From: a virus
Direction: 5' to 3' (one strand)
Virus record (IMG/VR): IMGVR_UViG_3300025128_000029
Coordinates: 1-62,337 of that record
DNA length: 62,337 nt
A model generated the notes under the pieces. The model was not told the DNA's origin and did no database searches. It saw nothing but the letters and a program-made list of their open reading frames with translations. Below, piece after piece: positions 30,187-38,923 of the stretch (position 1 is the first letter of the stretch; every line of letters begins with the position of its first letter). Both the position numbers and the translations under genes were made by a program.

Positions 30187-30645
30187 TTATCCGTGAGGAA
30201 AAGTTTGCATCTTTTCCATTCTGTCTACGAGACGTTTTGCTCTGTTTGGAACTTGATTAAACCAACGAGAATCTTCCATTTGAATAGAAGCCTCAATCCA
30301 ATCGCCATCAGCTATAGCTTGATTCATTTTTTTAAATTTACTCAATCGTGGTCTACCCATATTGAACATCATATTACACAAAATCAACTGGACTTCATCG
30401 GGAAGTTCGTCAAAATTAGTATAGAGTTTTTTGCACTCGTTTATCGTAGTATGAATATCTGCTTGGAAACAAGAGGAGACCCTGTCCCCAGAGACAACAG
30501 TTCCTTCGGGTTTCCCATATTCTTCATCCCATTCTGTAATCAAATGTCCAATTCCAAAAGTAAGTAAGCCAAGATGATCTAAATAGATCTCGTACTTACA
30601 CCCCTCATCTTCCTCTATCTCTTTTCTTAATTGATTTTTATCCAT
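30187..30645 (-). CDS. endolysin, GH24 lysozyme
   Basis: A 152-residue T4-lysozyme-type muramidase. The catalytic Glu is E14 in EEDEGC, with Asp23 and Thr29 in YLDHLGLLTFGIGH, the E-8-D-5-T pattern of the family. It has a helical C-terminal domain and no signal peptide, so it needs a holin (13595-13990 is a candidate, far away in the late unit). It cleaves peptidoglycan at the end of infection. Confidence 0.85.
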   Translation of the reverse strand: MDKNQLRKEIEEDEGCKYEIYLDHLGLLTFGIGHLITEWDEEYGKPEGTVVSGDRVSSCFQADIHTTINECKKLYTNFDELPDEVQLILCNMMFNMGRPRLSKFKKMNQAIADGDWIEASIQMEDSRWFNQVPNRAKRLVDRMEKMQTFPHG

Positions 30646-30646
30646 A

Positions 30647-30931
30647 TTAATCTCCTAATGTTGAATGCTCACTCGCTAATTGAACTGTGGGTTGTCTAAC
30701 TACTCTACCGTATTCTATTTCTTTTACTGCTCTAGGGTCATCTTCAAATCGTTCTTCATCTGCTGAGGGTGGGGGAGGGTTCTTTTTAAGCTCTATAAAT
30801 ATTTTTCTAATTTCGCTATTTCCTCCGATTCTTGCTCCTCTGCATGAGGAACACATCTTAAGACTATTTCTCTCTGCTCCAACTCTTTTCAAAGGCTCGT
30901 TACATTTATAACATCTATTAAATTTATTCAT
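30647..30931 (-). CDS. zinc-finger protein (two CxxC)
   Basis: A 94-residue protein whose first 33 residues hold CYKCNEPL and MCSSCRGARIG, a four-Cys zinc site of the type in small DNA-binding regulators. The remainder is a charged linker. Good AAGGAGG before the ATG. May act on transcription; function unknown. Confidence 0.65.
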   Translation of the reverse strand: MNKFNRCYKCNEPLKRVGAERNSLKMCSSCRGARIGGNSEIRKIFIELKKNPPPPSADEERFEDDPRAVKEIEYGRVVRQPTVQLASEHSTLGD

Positions 30932-30941
30932 ATTGTCCTCC

Positions 30942-31490
30942 TTATTTTAATTCTAGTAGAATACTATGTACTACTGCAAAGTCGGGATTGCTAGAAAATT
31001 TTCTATACAAATATTCTCTGCCACGAGTATAAATAGGCTCAGCTAAAGTATTTCCCATTTGCGTTTGTCTTTTACAATGCAGAACTAACTCAAGCATATC
31101 AGCCATTTTTACTAACCCTCTATCTCTGTCTGTTAAATCTTGTAACATAACAGGAAGTTCTAGATCTTTTTCGTATTTAAACTCTGCTTTTGAAAATTCT
31201 TGTGCTAAATCTGTGTACTTCCACTTTGTAGTAGCTGGAAGATCGCCTAACTCAGCTTCTGCCACATCGTGGAATAATAACCAGAGTATAGCCTCTTTAC
31301 TTACATCTTCCCATAATGTAGTCAGTACAATCAATGCCCTCCATGTATGACTGGCAACATTCTGTCCTTCACCTACTTCGGGTCTTGTATGGAATCTAAC
31401 AACATGACCCCCTTGTAATCTTCTATGTACTTTTCTTAGTAATAAGTAATCCCCTTTTTGTGAAGATCCCCATTTTATATTATCTGACAT
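30942..31490 (-). CDS. HD-domain phosphohydrolase, YfbR-like
   Basis: A 182-residue protein: RFHTRPEVGEGQNVASHTWR (His48), then LLFHDVAEAELGDLP (His74 and Asp75), and MADMLEL (Asp131). This is the four-ligand HD metal site of 5'-nucleotidases of the YfbR type, which remove phosphate from deoxynucleoside monophosphates. Next to DNA polymerase and the modification genes it may shape the nucleotide pool. Confidence 0.82.
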   Translation of the reverse strand: MSDNIKWGSSQKGDYLLLRKVHRRLQGGHVVRFHTRPEVGEGQNVASHTWRALIVLTTLWEDVSKEAILWLLFHDVAEAELGDLPATTKWKYTDLAQEFSKAEFKYEKDLELPVMLQDLTDRDRGLVKMADMLELVLHCKRQTQMGNTLAEPIYTRGREYLYRKFSSNPDFAVVHSILLELK

Positions 31491-31499
31491 TACTTTCTC

Positions 31500-33416
31500 C
31501 TATGTCTGCATGGTTGAATGATTATCTCGTAAACCTCTTGTCCAAGGTTTATCGCTCAAAGTTTGTTTTGCCTCACCCCAATTTGGACCGAGCTCAGCGT
31601 CTACAATACTTGGTACTTCAAGAGACACACAGGTCTCCATTATTTCTGTTATCCTTTTTACTTGTGCTTCATTTTCTACACTTACATCAAGTTCATCATG
31701 TACTTGTATCATAGGCATAATACCCTCTTCAGCTAATGCCACCATCGCAGCTTTTGTCTGGTCAGCAGCACTCCCTTGAATTAGTTTGTTTAAAGCTTTA
31801 TAAGTGAATGCTCTTTTAATAGCTGGACCATGTTCAGCATACGCATCTTTTTGAGTCATAGGTTTCCAGCTACCATATTGAGTTGGTTCCCATTTATCAA
31901 ACCTACATCTCCTGCCTAGTAAAGTACGGATAACTCCTTTTTGTGTGGCTCTGTTAATAGCATACTCAGATAACTCTTTTACAAAAGGCACTTTTTTGTG
32001 ATAAGTAGCAAATAAGTCCTGTGCTTCTTCAAATTCTAAACCTAAACTTGCTGCGAGCTTCTTACTTCCCATACCATAAAACAGACCTAGATTAATATCT
32101 TTAGCTTGTTTGCGTGGTACTCCTACAATATCAGCAGCCATCTGATGAAAATCTGTTCGAGCATCTATGTTATATTGGTCGGCAAACTCTTCTGCCCCTC
32201 TAAAGCCCATGAGTTTTGCATAATGCACCACCAATCGAGGTTCTTGGCTTGAGTAGTCGAACGCACCCCATAACGCATCCTGTTCTGGTATAAACAAGCT
32301 ACGAATAAGTGGACCAATTTCACCATGCCTAGCAGGGATTTGTTGTAGATTAGGGTTACTATAACTGAATCTTCCTGTTACTGTACCACCTTGATCATTG
32401 CGTAAAGGGTGGAGTTCAGCATGGATCCTACCATTTTTTTGGTGTTTCAGTATTGTATCTACAAAAGTTGTCCGTGCTTTATTAAATTCTCTTGCCTGTA
32501 CAATCATTTTAGGAACTTCATGTGGGTGTGTCGTTAAAAACCCTTTAGTAAAGCTAGGAGCTCCTGTCTTTTCTGTTTTACTGTAGCCTAACCCAACAGC
32601 ATCAAAAGCTTTAGCAACACTCTCAGAAGCCCATATTTCAACTTCTATACCTGTGATCCTTTTTATTTCTTTCATTAGCCTTTGTTCTTTTGCTAATAAA
32701 TCTACTTTTATTAGTTCAGCTTTATGTAAATCAACCCGAACACCTCTTGCTCGCATAGGGATAATTGTTTTAAGAACCTTGAGTTCAAGGTCAACTATAT
32801 CTGAGATGTCTTCTTTAATTATTAATCCTTTAAAATACTGCCATAATCTTAATGTTAATCCAGCATCTTGCTCAGCATACTTACCCACATAATGAGCAGG
32901 AAGTTTATACATCTCACTTTTAGCATTTACTCCAAATGCCTCAGCAGCTTCTCTTAAGTCAGCTTCTGACTTGCGTTCTTGTAAGTAATCCCTACCTATC
33001 GCATTAAGGGCATAACTGAATCTATTTTCATCCAACAGGGGAGCAACAACCATTGTATCACATATTCTACCTTTAATATGCACTCCCTCTGCAAGTAGCC
33101 AACCTACATCGTAAGGAGCATTATGAAAAATATAATCTCTATCTATAGAAACAACTTCTTTTAACCAATGTAATGTCCTCATAGGGTCAAAGTTTGAACC
33201 TATCTCATGCCTAATGGGAAAGTACCATTGACTACCCTCAACAGCTACAGCTACTCCAATTATATGTCCATCTTTTCTAGCCCACCCTGACCCCATTGTT
33301 GTTAGGTTAGGGTCTTTTGTTTCTAAATCAATAGCTACTTCTTTATACTTATCTAAGTCTGGGTAACCATCTGGCATAACCCAATCAATCGGGGGTTGAA
33401 ATAAAGGTATCTGCAT
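31500..33416 (-). CDS. DNA polymerase family A with 3'-5' exonuclease
   Basis: A 638-residue polymerase. The exonuclease domain has VAIDLETKD (Asp30, Glu32) and NAPYDVGWLL. The polymerase domain has motif A DYSSQEPRLVVHYA (normally DYSQIELR), motif B region NLGLFYGMGSKKL and motif C MIQVHDELDV. No 5' nuclease domain is present. It would replicate the phage genome with the primase and helicase encoded upstream in the same unit. Confidence 0.9.
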   Translation of the reverse strand: MQIPLFQPPIDWVMPDGYPDLDKYKEVAIDLETKDPNLTTMGSGWARKDGHIIGVAVAVEGSQWYFPIRHEIGSNFDPMRTLHWLKEVVSIDRDYIFHNAPYDVGWLLAEGVHIKGRICDTMVVAPLLDENRFSYALNAIGRDYLQERKSEADLREAAEAFGVNAKSEMYKLPAHYVGKYAEQDAGLTLRLWQYFKGLIIKEDISDIVDLELKVLKTIIPMRARGVRVDLHKAELIKVDLLAKEQRLMKEIKRITGIEVEIWASESVAKAFDAVGLGYSKTEKTGAPSFTKGFLTTHPHEVPKMIVQAREFNKARTTFVDTILKHQKNGRIHAELHPLRNDQGGTVTGRFSYSNPNLQQIPARHGEIGPLIRSLFIPEQDALWGAFDYSSQEPRLVVHYAKLMGFRGAEEFADQYNIDARTDFHQMAADIVGVPRKQAKDINLGLFYGMGSKKLAASLGLEFEEAQDLFATYHKKVPFVKELSEYAINRATQKGVIRTLLGRRCRFDKWEPTQYGSWKPMTQKDAYAEHGPAIKRAFTYKALNKLIQGSAADQTKAAMVALAEEGIMPMIQVHDELDVSVENEAQVKRITEIMETCVSLEVPSIVDAELGPNWGEAKQTLSDKPWTRGLRDNHSTMQT

Positions 33417-33555
33417 TACTTTTTATCCTCATAGGTTTAGGGGGGCGACACTTTTTACACATCGCCCATTTATTTTTAAGAGTACGAAAGGTAAGGATTC
33501 TTTCATCTCCACATGTGTCACAAACTGCTTTTATCTTCTGGTCGAGTGATTCCAT
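33385..33555 (-). CDS. 56-aa zinc-ribbon protein overlapping polA
   Basis: Starts MESLDQKIKAVCDTCGDERI; the Cys pairs are CDTC and CKKC about 20 residues apart, a zinc ribbon. It starts within the previous gene and ends inside the first codons of the polymerase in another frame. The overlaps are typical of coupled phage genes. Function unknown. Confidence 0.58.
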   Translation of the reverse strand: MESLDQKIKAVCDTCGDERILTFRTLKNKWAMCKKCRPPKPMRIKSNADTFISTPD

Positions 33556-33844
33556 TTAATCTTACCTCTGCCTCCACTAATAACAAGTACCTCCTTAAAT
33601 CTTGTATATCATCTAATATACCCTCTGGGCGAGTATCTTCCTTTATTGCTTGGAAAACATCGTAATTAACTTTTGTTACTTGGTTCTCAAGCCTATCCCA
33701 TTTACGAGCAAGCATCATAAAAGCACCTACACCACCTCGCTTTTTCCAACTATCACCGTAAGATTGCTCAGCTTCATGTAACCCTTTTACATCTTCGTTT
33801 GCTAATGTATTTACTTTTTGTATTATCTTACTTCTAGTACTCAC
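33518..33844 (-). CDS. MazG/Nmad1-like helical protein
   Basis: Start at GTG, inside the TGA of the thymidylate-synthase-like gene (GTGA) and after AGGAGACTGAA; 108 residues. The central stretch HEAEQSYGDSWKKRGGVGAF, then ARKWDRLENQV, resembles all-helical NTP-pyrophosphohydrolase-like or nucleotide-modification-associated domains seen in phages. The end is LRRYLLLVEAEV. A role in the nucleotide pool or DNA modification is inferred from its location. Confidence 0.58.
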   Translation of the reverse strand: MSTRSKIIQKVNTLANEDVKGLHEAEQSYGDSWKKRGGVGAFMMLARKWDRLENQVTKVNYDVFQAIKEDTRPEGILDDIQDLRRYLLLVEAEVRLNGITRPEDKSSL

Positions 33845-34824
33845 TTCAGTCTCCTCTCTAACCATTCTATACAAGCCCTCCTCCATGCTCTATCATTTAT
33901 TCTTGATGCAAACTTTAATGCTGTAAGTAGTTCTTTCTTTTTCCAAGCTTTCCATGACTTCATCATGGGGGTAGCTGTGTCTGTGAGATAAGTATTAGTT
34001 AATCCTTCTATAGTATAATCATCAAACCATTTGTACAACTCAGAATCAAAATTATGAGCATTATCTATTAATGGTGGCGAATTATAACTTAACCCATCTT
34101 CAGCTAATAAAAGATAAGGTTCATAATCGGGCTGTAGGGAATATAAGTTTAATTTTTCTAATACATCTGTATAAACATGAAGATTATTACTTATTTGATA
34201 ATAAGTACCAATTTTATTATCTGTCATGAAAGCCATATATTCTAACAAAAAAGACATATGTACTGCATTTGCTCCATAAGCACCCCAGATCATATCATTA
34301 CTTCTGTTTACCACAGTCATATTAAGATAACCTTTTCTAGCCCAAAAAAAGACTTGTGTATTACAAGGATAATCTACTCCTGTGTTTGTTGAAGTTAGAT
34401 CAGCATAAGGATCCCACATACCTACTACAACTCTACGATCATTAGGGTAACTTAACAATCTGTTTTTAGCTATGTTTAATTGGTCTACACCAAAGTGCTT
34501 CCTCCAGCGATGTCCGTATGCACCATGAAAGGTAATACCGTCATCGCTATAATTATTCATTCTTCCGTTAAATTGGCTAATCCACTCTACATCATTACGA
34601 CCTGCTAACATCCATAAGCTTTCCATAAAATGGAAATATGGGTTAGCATCACGTTGAGGGTAAAACAATACTCTTTCCCAACTGTGTGTGTATTCTGTGC
34701 AAACAGGCATTGGAAACTCTAAAGCTTTACCATTTCTAGTATCTACCTCTACCCCTGTGTTTTGGATAACCTGTATGCCGTGATATAAAGCCTCACTAAC
34801 ACCTCTACTATATATATTGTACAA
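33841..34824 (-). CDS. thymidylate synthase / dNMP hydroxymethylase family
   Basis: Read from a TTG start because AGGAGG stands six bases before it and no earlier ATG fits. In the 327-residue protein the family motifs are NDRRVVVGMWDP (Arg130-Arg131), the catalytic cysteine in DYPCNTQVFF (Cys154), NRSNDMIWGAYGANAVHM with RS-x-D (174-177), and Asn186 at the place that selects dUMP. The divergence from ThyA, with PCNTQ rather than PPCH, and the neighbours suggest hydroxymethylation of dUMP as an alternative to plain dTMP synthesis. Confidence 0.78.
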   Translation of the reverse strand: MYNIYSRGVSEALYHGIQVIQNTGVEVDTRNGKALEFPMPVCTEYTHSWERVLFYPQRDANPYFHFMESLWMLAGRNDVEWISQFNGRMNNYSDDGITFHGAYGHRWRKHFGVDQLNIAKNRLLSYPNDRRVVVGMWDPYADLTSTNTGVDYPCNTQVFFWARKGYLNMTVVNRSNDMIWGAYGANAVHMSFLLEYMAFMTDNKIGTYYQISNNLHVYTDVLEKLNLYSLQPDYEPYLLLAEDGLSYNSPPLIDNAHNFDSELYKWFDDYTIEGLTNTYLTDTATPMMKSWKAWKKKELLTALKFASRINDRAWRRACIEWLERRLK

Positions 34825-34850
34825 TATGCCCTCCTATGGCGAATGAGTTA

Positions 34851-34876
34851 TTATAGGGTACAAATATACCCTATAA
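34851..34876 (-). other. 10-bp hairpin between glycosyltransferase and ThyA-like gene
   Basis: TTATAGGGTA / TACCCTATAA with a 6-nt loop, without a U-tract. Could be a processing or stability site; not a standard terminator. Confidence 0.5.
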
Positions 34877-34909
34877 GTTAATTGTGACAGTCAGAGCCTA
34901 ATCGAGTGG

Positions 34910-35905
34910 CTACTCAATGTTTAAGAACTGCTTGTATTGGCTACCTATTATTATAGGGTCGTGTAATTTAAGAGCATTATACCCATTTTCTCTAATTGAT
35001 GGTATAGAATCAGAGTAAGCCCCATTGAGTATAGTAGCCAACTCTTCTGCAGAGCCAACAGCAAAACAGTTATAATCAGGCTTCATATCATCAGGTTCGT
35101 CAAGTATCCACTTATTATGTATAATAGGAATACATCCTGCATTCCAAGATTCTAAAGCTGTGTATTGTGTTCCACCACCATCACCCACTATTTGCGTCAT
35201 ATCTACATTAAACACATAATCTTGCATTAACTTAAACGCAAAATCATTTTCTCTAGGGTAATGGGCTTTAGATTGTACCCACTCTGGATACTTTGGCACA
35301 ATTTTAAACCGAGTAAAAATTCTGTTTTCAAAACCTCTTATATTTATTTTCTTATCTTCAGTTAATAACCTATTAGCATCTAATAATATTTCAGTGTGCT
35401 TATCAAAATCAATACGCGAAGTACTTACAGCACCCTTTCTATCAAGGTTAGTATGTTTAGGAAAAGGTGTATAAGGGTGACGGATAAAGGTTGCCCCCTC
35501 AAAAGTTCTTGCACCTATTTGTCTAATAACAACACACCTTTTAGGGTCTAAATCAACAGGTAAGTTTTTTAATTCAGTTGGGTCATGAACAACGATACTT
35601 GCACCTATATCGTACAATAGCTGTGTTTCTTCTTTAAACTGCTTTGCCCCAGCGACAACTAACTTAATCGTTTCTTTGTACTCGTTGTTTACAATAGTTT
35701 TACGATTCCTAGCCTCAGCCATAGAAATATTTCTATAATGTTTACCATAACCAAACTCACGGCTTTTGCGTTCACTCTTTGGTCTTATCTTAAACAGGGT
35801 ACACTTAACTCCTACTGCTTCAAGGGCTTCCATCAAATGATTAGTATAAGTAACCCAACCTCCATACGGATTAGGGCTTAAATAAAATAAATCTACATGT
35901 GTCAT
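34910..35905 (-). CDS. glycosyltransferase (GT-B-like)
   Basis: Start at MTHVDLFYLSPNPYGG, overlapping the HMUDK-type gene by four bases (ATGA). The 331-residue protein has a two-domain GT-B look: SPNPYGGWVTYTNHLMEAL at the start, a middle with CVVIRQIGARTFEGA, and a C-terminal donor-binding segment DGGGTQYTALESWNAGCIPI. The last segment is like the E-x-x-x-x-G-x-P region of GT4-type enzymes. It may glycosylate modified bases or another phage molecule. Confidence 0.72.
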   Translation of the reverse strand: MTHVDLFYLSPNPYGGWVTYTNHLMEALEAVGVKCTLFKIRPKSERKSREFGYGKHYRNISMAEARNRKTIVNNEYKETIKLVVAGAKQFKEETQLLYDIGASIVVHDPTELKNLPVDLDPKRCVVIRQIGARTFEGATFIRHPYTPFPKHTNLDRKGAVSTSRIDFDKHTEILLDANRLLTEDKKINIRGFENRIFTRFKIVPKYPEWVQSKAHYPRENDFAFKLMQDYVFNVDMTQIVGDGGGTQYTALESWNAGCIPIIHNKWILDEPDDMKPDYNCFAVGSAEELATILNGAYSDSIPSIRENGYNALKLHDPIIIGSQYKQFLNIE

Positions 35906-36816
35906 GCTACAGGTCCTTCCAATGTTTTCCATTTGTTGTAATTTAAAAGTGAACTAAGATGGGCATCGTACTTACTACGAGGTGTACCTTGCCCTAATCT
36001 AACTCTTTCATACTTATCCCACTCACACAGGCTATGCTCTATAGTTCGCATATCTACGTTTTCAATGGAGACTACATTTCTAGTACCCTGTGCAATATCT
36101 AATACTTTTTTCATTTCTATATTAGACTGAACAGCAGTTAGTCCTTTAGTAAGGGGTCTATCGTATAACCTGTTTAAACCTCGTTTTGCTCCTGGACCTG
36201 CGTTCGCCCAAGTAAAACGGTCTGTCGCCTCGTCCAGTATGCGTGTGTAGTTGAGATCGGTAACCACTTCGTAAGACATAAAGCCCCCTCCACCCCACCC
36301 ACGATAGGCAGACATCGCATGGTGTAAGGCTTGTAACGACTGAGTGTTGGTCGCAATCTCGGCAAGTTTTTCTTTGCTTTCCCAAATAGGGGTGAGGAAA
36401 TGGTCAACTACAACTTCTCCTTTAGGTAACTTTAACCCTTGATTAGTTATAATATATGCTCCTGTAAAAGTTCGCAACTTCTTAGCCAATCGTTCGGCGA
36501 TTAATTGCTTAGTATATTCAGGATCCCACTTTGAAGCCCAACCATGAGCCTCAGCAAACTCAGTTGTACCAACCATTCTAAACAAACAACAGTTAAATAT
36601 TATTTCGCCATCGGGTTTATTATGGTTTGGGTTTGTCCAGTTCTGACGCATCCATATAGTAACCTTATCGTTTTCACGGAAAGGGTTTGTAAATTTATAC
36701 TCTTGGAGTATTTTATCTTTTGTAAAGGGAGGTGGATCACCAATTACTTTTTTTCGGTAAATAGCATGTCGCTCATTTATCCAATAAAAGAACCTTTCTA
36801 AGTTCTCTATGTTCAC
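35902..36816 (-). CDS. HMUDK-helical / aGPT-PPlase-like DNA hypermodification protein
   Basis: Starts with GTG after GGAGAGTAATT; 304 residues. The opening FFYWINERHAIYRKKVIGDP, then ILQEYKFTNPFRENDKVT, the central LQALHHAMSAYRGWGGGGFM, and the end LCEWDKYERVRLGQGTPRSK follow the helical domain of 5-hydroxymethyl-dU DNA kinases and related alpha-glutamyl/putrescinyl-thymine pyrophosphorylases. No kinase P-loop is present in it. It would act on hydroxymethylated pyrimidines in DNA. Context with glycosyltransferase and ThyA-like genes supports this. Confidence 0.75.
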   Translation of the reverse strand: MNIENLERFFYWINERHAIYRKKVIGDPPPFTKDKILQEYKFTNPFRENDKVTIWMRQNWTNPNHNKPDGEIIFNCCLFRMVGTTEFAEAHGWASKWDPEYTKQLIAERLAKKLRTFTGAYIITNQGLKLPKGEVVVDHFLTPIWESKEKLAEIATNTQSLQALHHAMSAYRGWGGGGFMSYEVVTDLNYTRILDEATDRFTWANAGPGAKRGLNRLYDRPLTKGLTAVQSNIEMKKVLDIAQGTRNVVSIENVDMRTIEHSLCEWDKYERVRLGQGTPRSKYDAHLSSLLNYNKWKTLEGPVA

Positions 36817-36818
36817 AA

Positions 36819-37430
36819 TTACTCTCCCATACCTAGCTGGATTACTTTGTTTTGAATAGCAATAGTAATATCTCTGGCACTTCCTGGAGAAGGCTCTAGC
36901 TTACGCAAAGATTGTAATGCTTCACCTAAAGTATCAGAGTTTAAAATAACCATCATATTTCTATAACGATTTGTACCCTCACGCATAGGGGGTGAATCCA
37001 TAAGCTTTTTTATTTTTACATGAGGTTCTAACTTATGAATAGGCATAGATGTCAATGTTCCATCAGCAACTATGTTTAAGACTTCTTTGGTAGCTTCTGG
37101 TGTTAATTCAGTCATTTTCTTTCCTTCTGTTTTTTCTATAGGTTTATATTTTTTGGAGTGTGTTTCCACATATTCAAAAAAGTTAGTATAATGTTGGTCT
37201 TCGTTATACTTGTGAAAATGATATTGGTTACAGGCTACAAGAATCCACTTTAAATCTTCAGCAGAATAATCCCTTTGTAACTGTTGTATATCAGAGAAGA
37301 CAATACTATACTCATTAACTTCTTTACACTCTTTACTTGCACTTAATGTAGGAAAATGAAAAAAGCTATAAGCTGTATTCTTCCCACTATTATTATCGTT
37401 TTCTAAAACGATGTACACTTGTCTTGCCAT
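36819..37430 (-). CDS. unknown protein in modification region
   Basis: Start at MARQVYIVLENDNNSGK, after AGAAAGGAAAGATAC; the upstream extension reads through a hairpin. The 203-residue protein has an N-terminal alpha/beta part and a C-terminal helical part (HKLEPHVKIKKLMDSPPM). Not a kinase by motif. Function unknown; the stop lies two bases before the HMUDK-type start. Confidence 0.6.
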   Translation of the reverse strand: MARQVYIVLENDNNSGKNTAYSFFHFPTLSASKECKEVNEYSIVFSDIQQLQRDYSAEDLKWILVACNQYHFHKYNEDQHYTNFFEYVETHSKKYKPIEKTEGKKMTELTPEATKEVLNIVADGTLTSMPIHKLEPHVKIKKLMDSPPMREGTNRYRNMMVILNSDTLGEALQSLRKLEPSPGSARDITIAIQNKVIQLGMGE

Positions 37431-37447
37431 GTATCTTTCCTTTCTAT

Positions 37448-37491
37448 GAAAAAATGCCAATGTTCATATTCTGCAATATGCACATTGGCAT
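37448..37491 (-). terminator. terminator/attenuator after DUF932 gene
   Basis: Minus strand: ATGCCAATGT, C, CATATT, 4-nt loop, AATATG, one mismatch, ACATTGGCAT, then TTTTTT and the ribosome site of the next gene. About 16 base pairs, very stable. The U-tract is followed so closely by the next start that it may act as a regulated barrier. Confidence 0.75.
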
Positions 37492-37513
37492 GACAAGGTT
37501 TATTTTGTCGGTA

Positions 37514-38536
37514 TTAAGATGCGTACTCTAGCACTTTAGTTAATGCTTTTCTCTTAGTATTAGCACCTGTCCCAAACCATGCAGAGTGTAAAGAATTACC
37601 TATTACATTGGACTTTTTCTCATGGTCAACAACATAAGTCACTGCATTCAATGCTCCCCACCAAGTGCCTTTAGCAGACTTTAGCTGGGATCCTGGGGAA
37701 GTTTCTATAGCATCAAGAACATTTTCAGCAGTACGAGAAAACTCATCTCGTAGGGGTGGTAAACTTTCAAAACTGTCGGACTTACCTCGCTCTATAAGCA
37801 ATTTAGGTTGAAGTAACTCAGCAATAAAATTATCAAGGTCAGCAGATTTGTATTGCTTACTAGATAAAAACTCTGATTGCTCTTGGAAAGCTTTCATTTG
37901 TTGCCCTGAAAGACCTAATGCCTCCTCAGCAGCTTTTATAATTTCTTCGTCGAACATTTGTAAATGTAGAACTCTGAAACGTTCACCGTCAGCACCAAGT
38001 GCCATTGTCAAGGTGTTGTTACAAACAACTCGTATCGGTGTAAACATAATAGTCATAGCTTTACCAACTTGGTGACTATTATTTATTAATAGGTAACCTT
38101 TAACTTCGTCGTCACCTGAAAGCTTAAACTTGTCAGTTAGTTTTGCTAACCCCCAAATGTCCTTGCCCTCTTTTAAGCTTCCTGCAGTTTCCATTTGCAT
38201 TTGCCCTGCGTCAGTAAACTTTTTGAAAAAGTCCATAACTTCTGCATTTTGAAATGGTACATAACCATCACCACAAGAACTTAAAACCTTGTTGTCACTG
38301 TCACGCACTAAATGGTAACTGTCAGGGCAACGAATAAAGTTCGCTTCCCCTGAAGGGTCAAGTATATTCCAAACATCTGGTTTGTCTGGAACGTAGGAAG
38401 GTCGTTTGCTAACTGTCCAGTTTAACTTCGCAGCTTCTAACATTTGTTCAGGTGTCATGTCTGATGAAACCTGTTCGCCTAGACCATGCCATGGAACGTT
38501 TCCTGCATAAGCCATTGTTTCTATTTCGTGTGCCAT
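37514..38536 (-). CDS. DUF932-family phage/plasmid protein
   Basis: A 340-residue protein beginning MAHEIETMAYAGNVPWHGLG, with VVCNNTLTMALG and TWWGALNAVTYVVDH. These are the marks of DUF932 (LGT/TIGR03299-type) proteins that occur on phages and plasmids with no proven role. Its own hairpin follows the stop, and strong AGGAG precedes it, so it is likely well expressed early. Confidence 0.82.
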   Translation of the reverse strand: MAHEIETMAYAGNVPWHGLGEQVSSDMTPEQMLEAAKLNWTVSKRPSYVPDKPDVWNILDPSGEANFIRCPDSYHLVRDSDNKVLSSCGDGYVPFQNAEVMDFFKKFTDAGQMQMETAGSLKEGKDIWGLAKLTDKFKLSGDDEVKGYLLINNSHQVGKAMTIMFTPIRVVCNNTLTMALGADGERFRVLHLQMFDEEIIKAAEEALGLSGQQMKAFQEQSEFLSSKQYKSADLDNFIAELLQPKLLIERGKSDSFESLPPLRDEFSRTAENVLDAIETSPGSQLKSAKGTWWGALNAVTYVVDHEKKSNVIGNSLHSAWFGTGANTKRKALTKVLEYAS

Positions 38537-38552
38537 AATAATATACTCCTTT

Positions 38553-38849
38553 CTAATGAGTAGTTGGTTGATGTTGCACAGTTGGTAGTGAATCGAAAGT
38601 TTTAAAGGGTATATCTAAAAAACCCCTTTGCCCCTCTGCACCAAGTAAAACTTCTACACGCATTTCATGGTCATTGTGGGGCATACTAAAGGTAATAGGA
38701 AACTTAACATCTTCACCATAAGTAAATATCAATGTACTGAGGGCTTTTTTGTCAAGTGCTCTATTGCGTTTAGTTCTGTGGGCTACATTGTTTGCTCTAG
38801 TAAGACTTTGCTTAGTAAAGTATTTGTAGCTGTCTTGTTGTGTAAGCAT
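38553..38849 (-). CDS. unknown small protein
   Basis: Start at MLTQQDSYKYFTKQSL (AAGGAATATAATG). 98 residues; the first half is helical and basic, the second strand-like with FPITFSMPHNDHEMRVEVL. It precedes the DUF932 gene by 16 bases. Function unknown. Confidence 0.62.
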   Translation of the reverse strand: MLTQQDSYKYFTKQSLTRANNVAHRTKRNRALDKKALSTLIFTYGEDVKFPITFSMPHNDHEMRVEVLLGAEGQRGFLDIPFKTFDSLPTVQHQPTTH

Positions 38850-38923
38850 TATATTCCTTTCCATAATGTTTTGTTGCTATTAAGTATTAATAAAACATTT
38901 AGTTTAGATTGATAACTCTTTTG

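Noticed and set aside
36158-36407. Other minus-strand frames inside the HMUDK-type gene.
   Set aside because: They lie within a longer gene with clear motifs and have no ribosome site.
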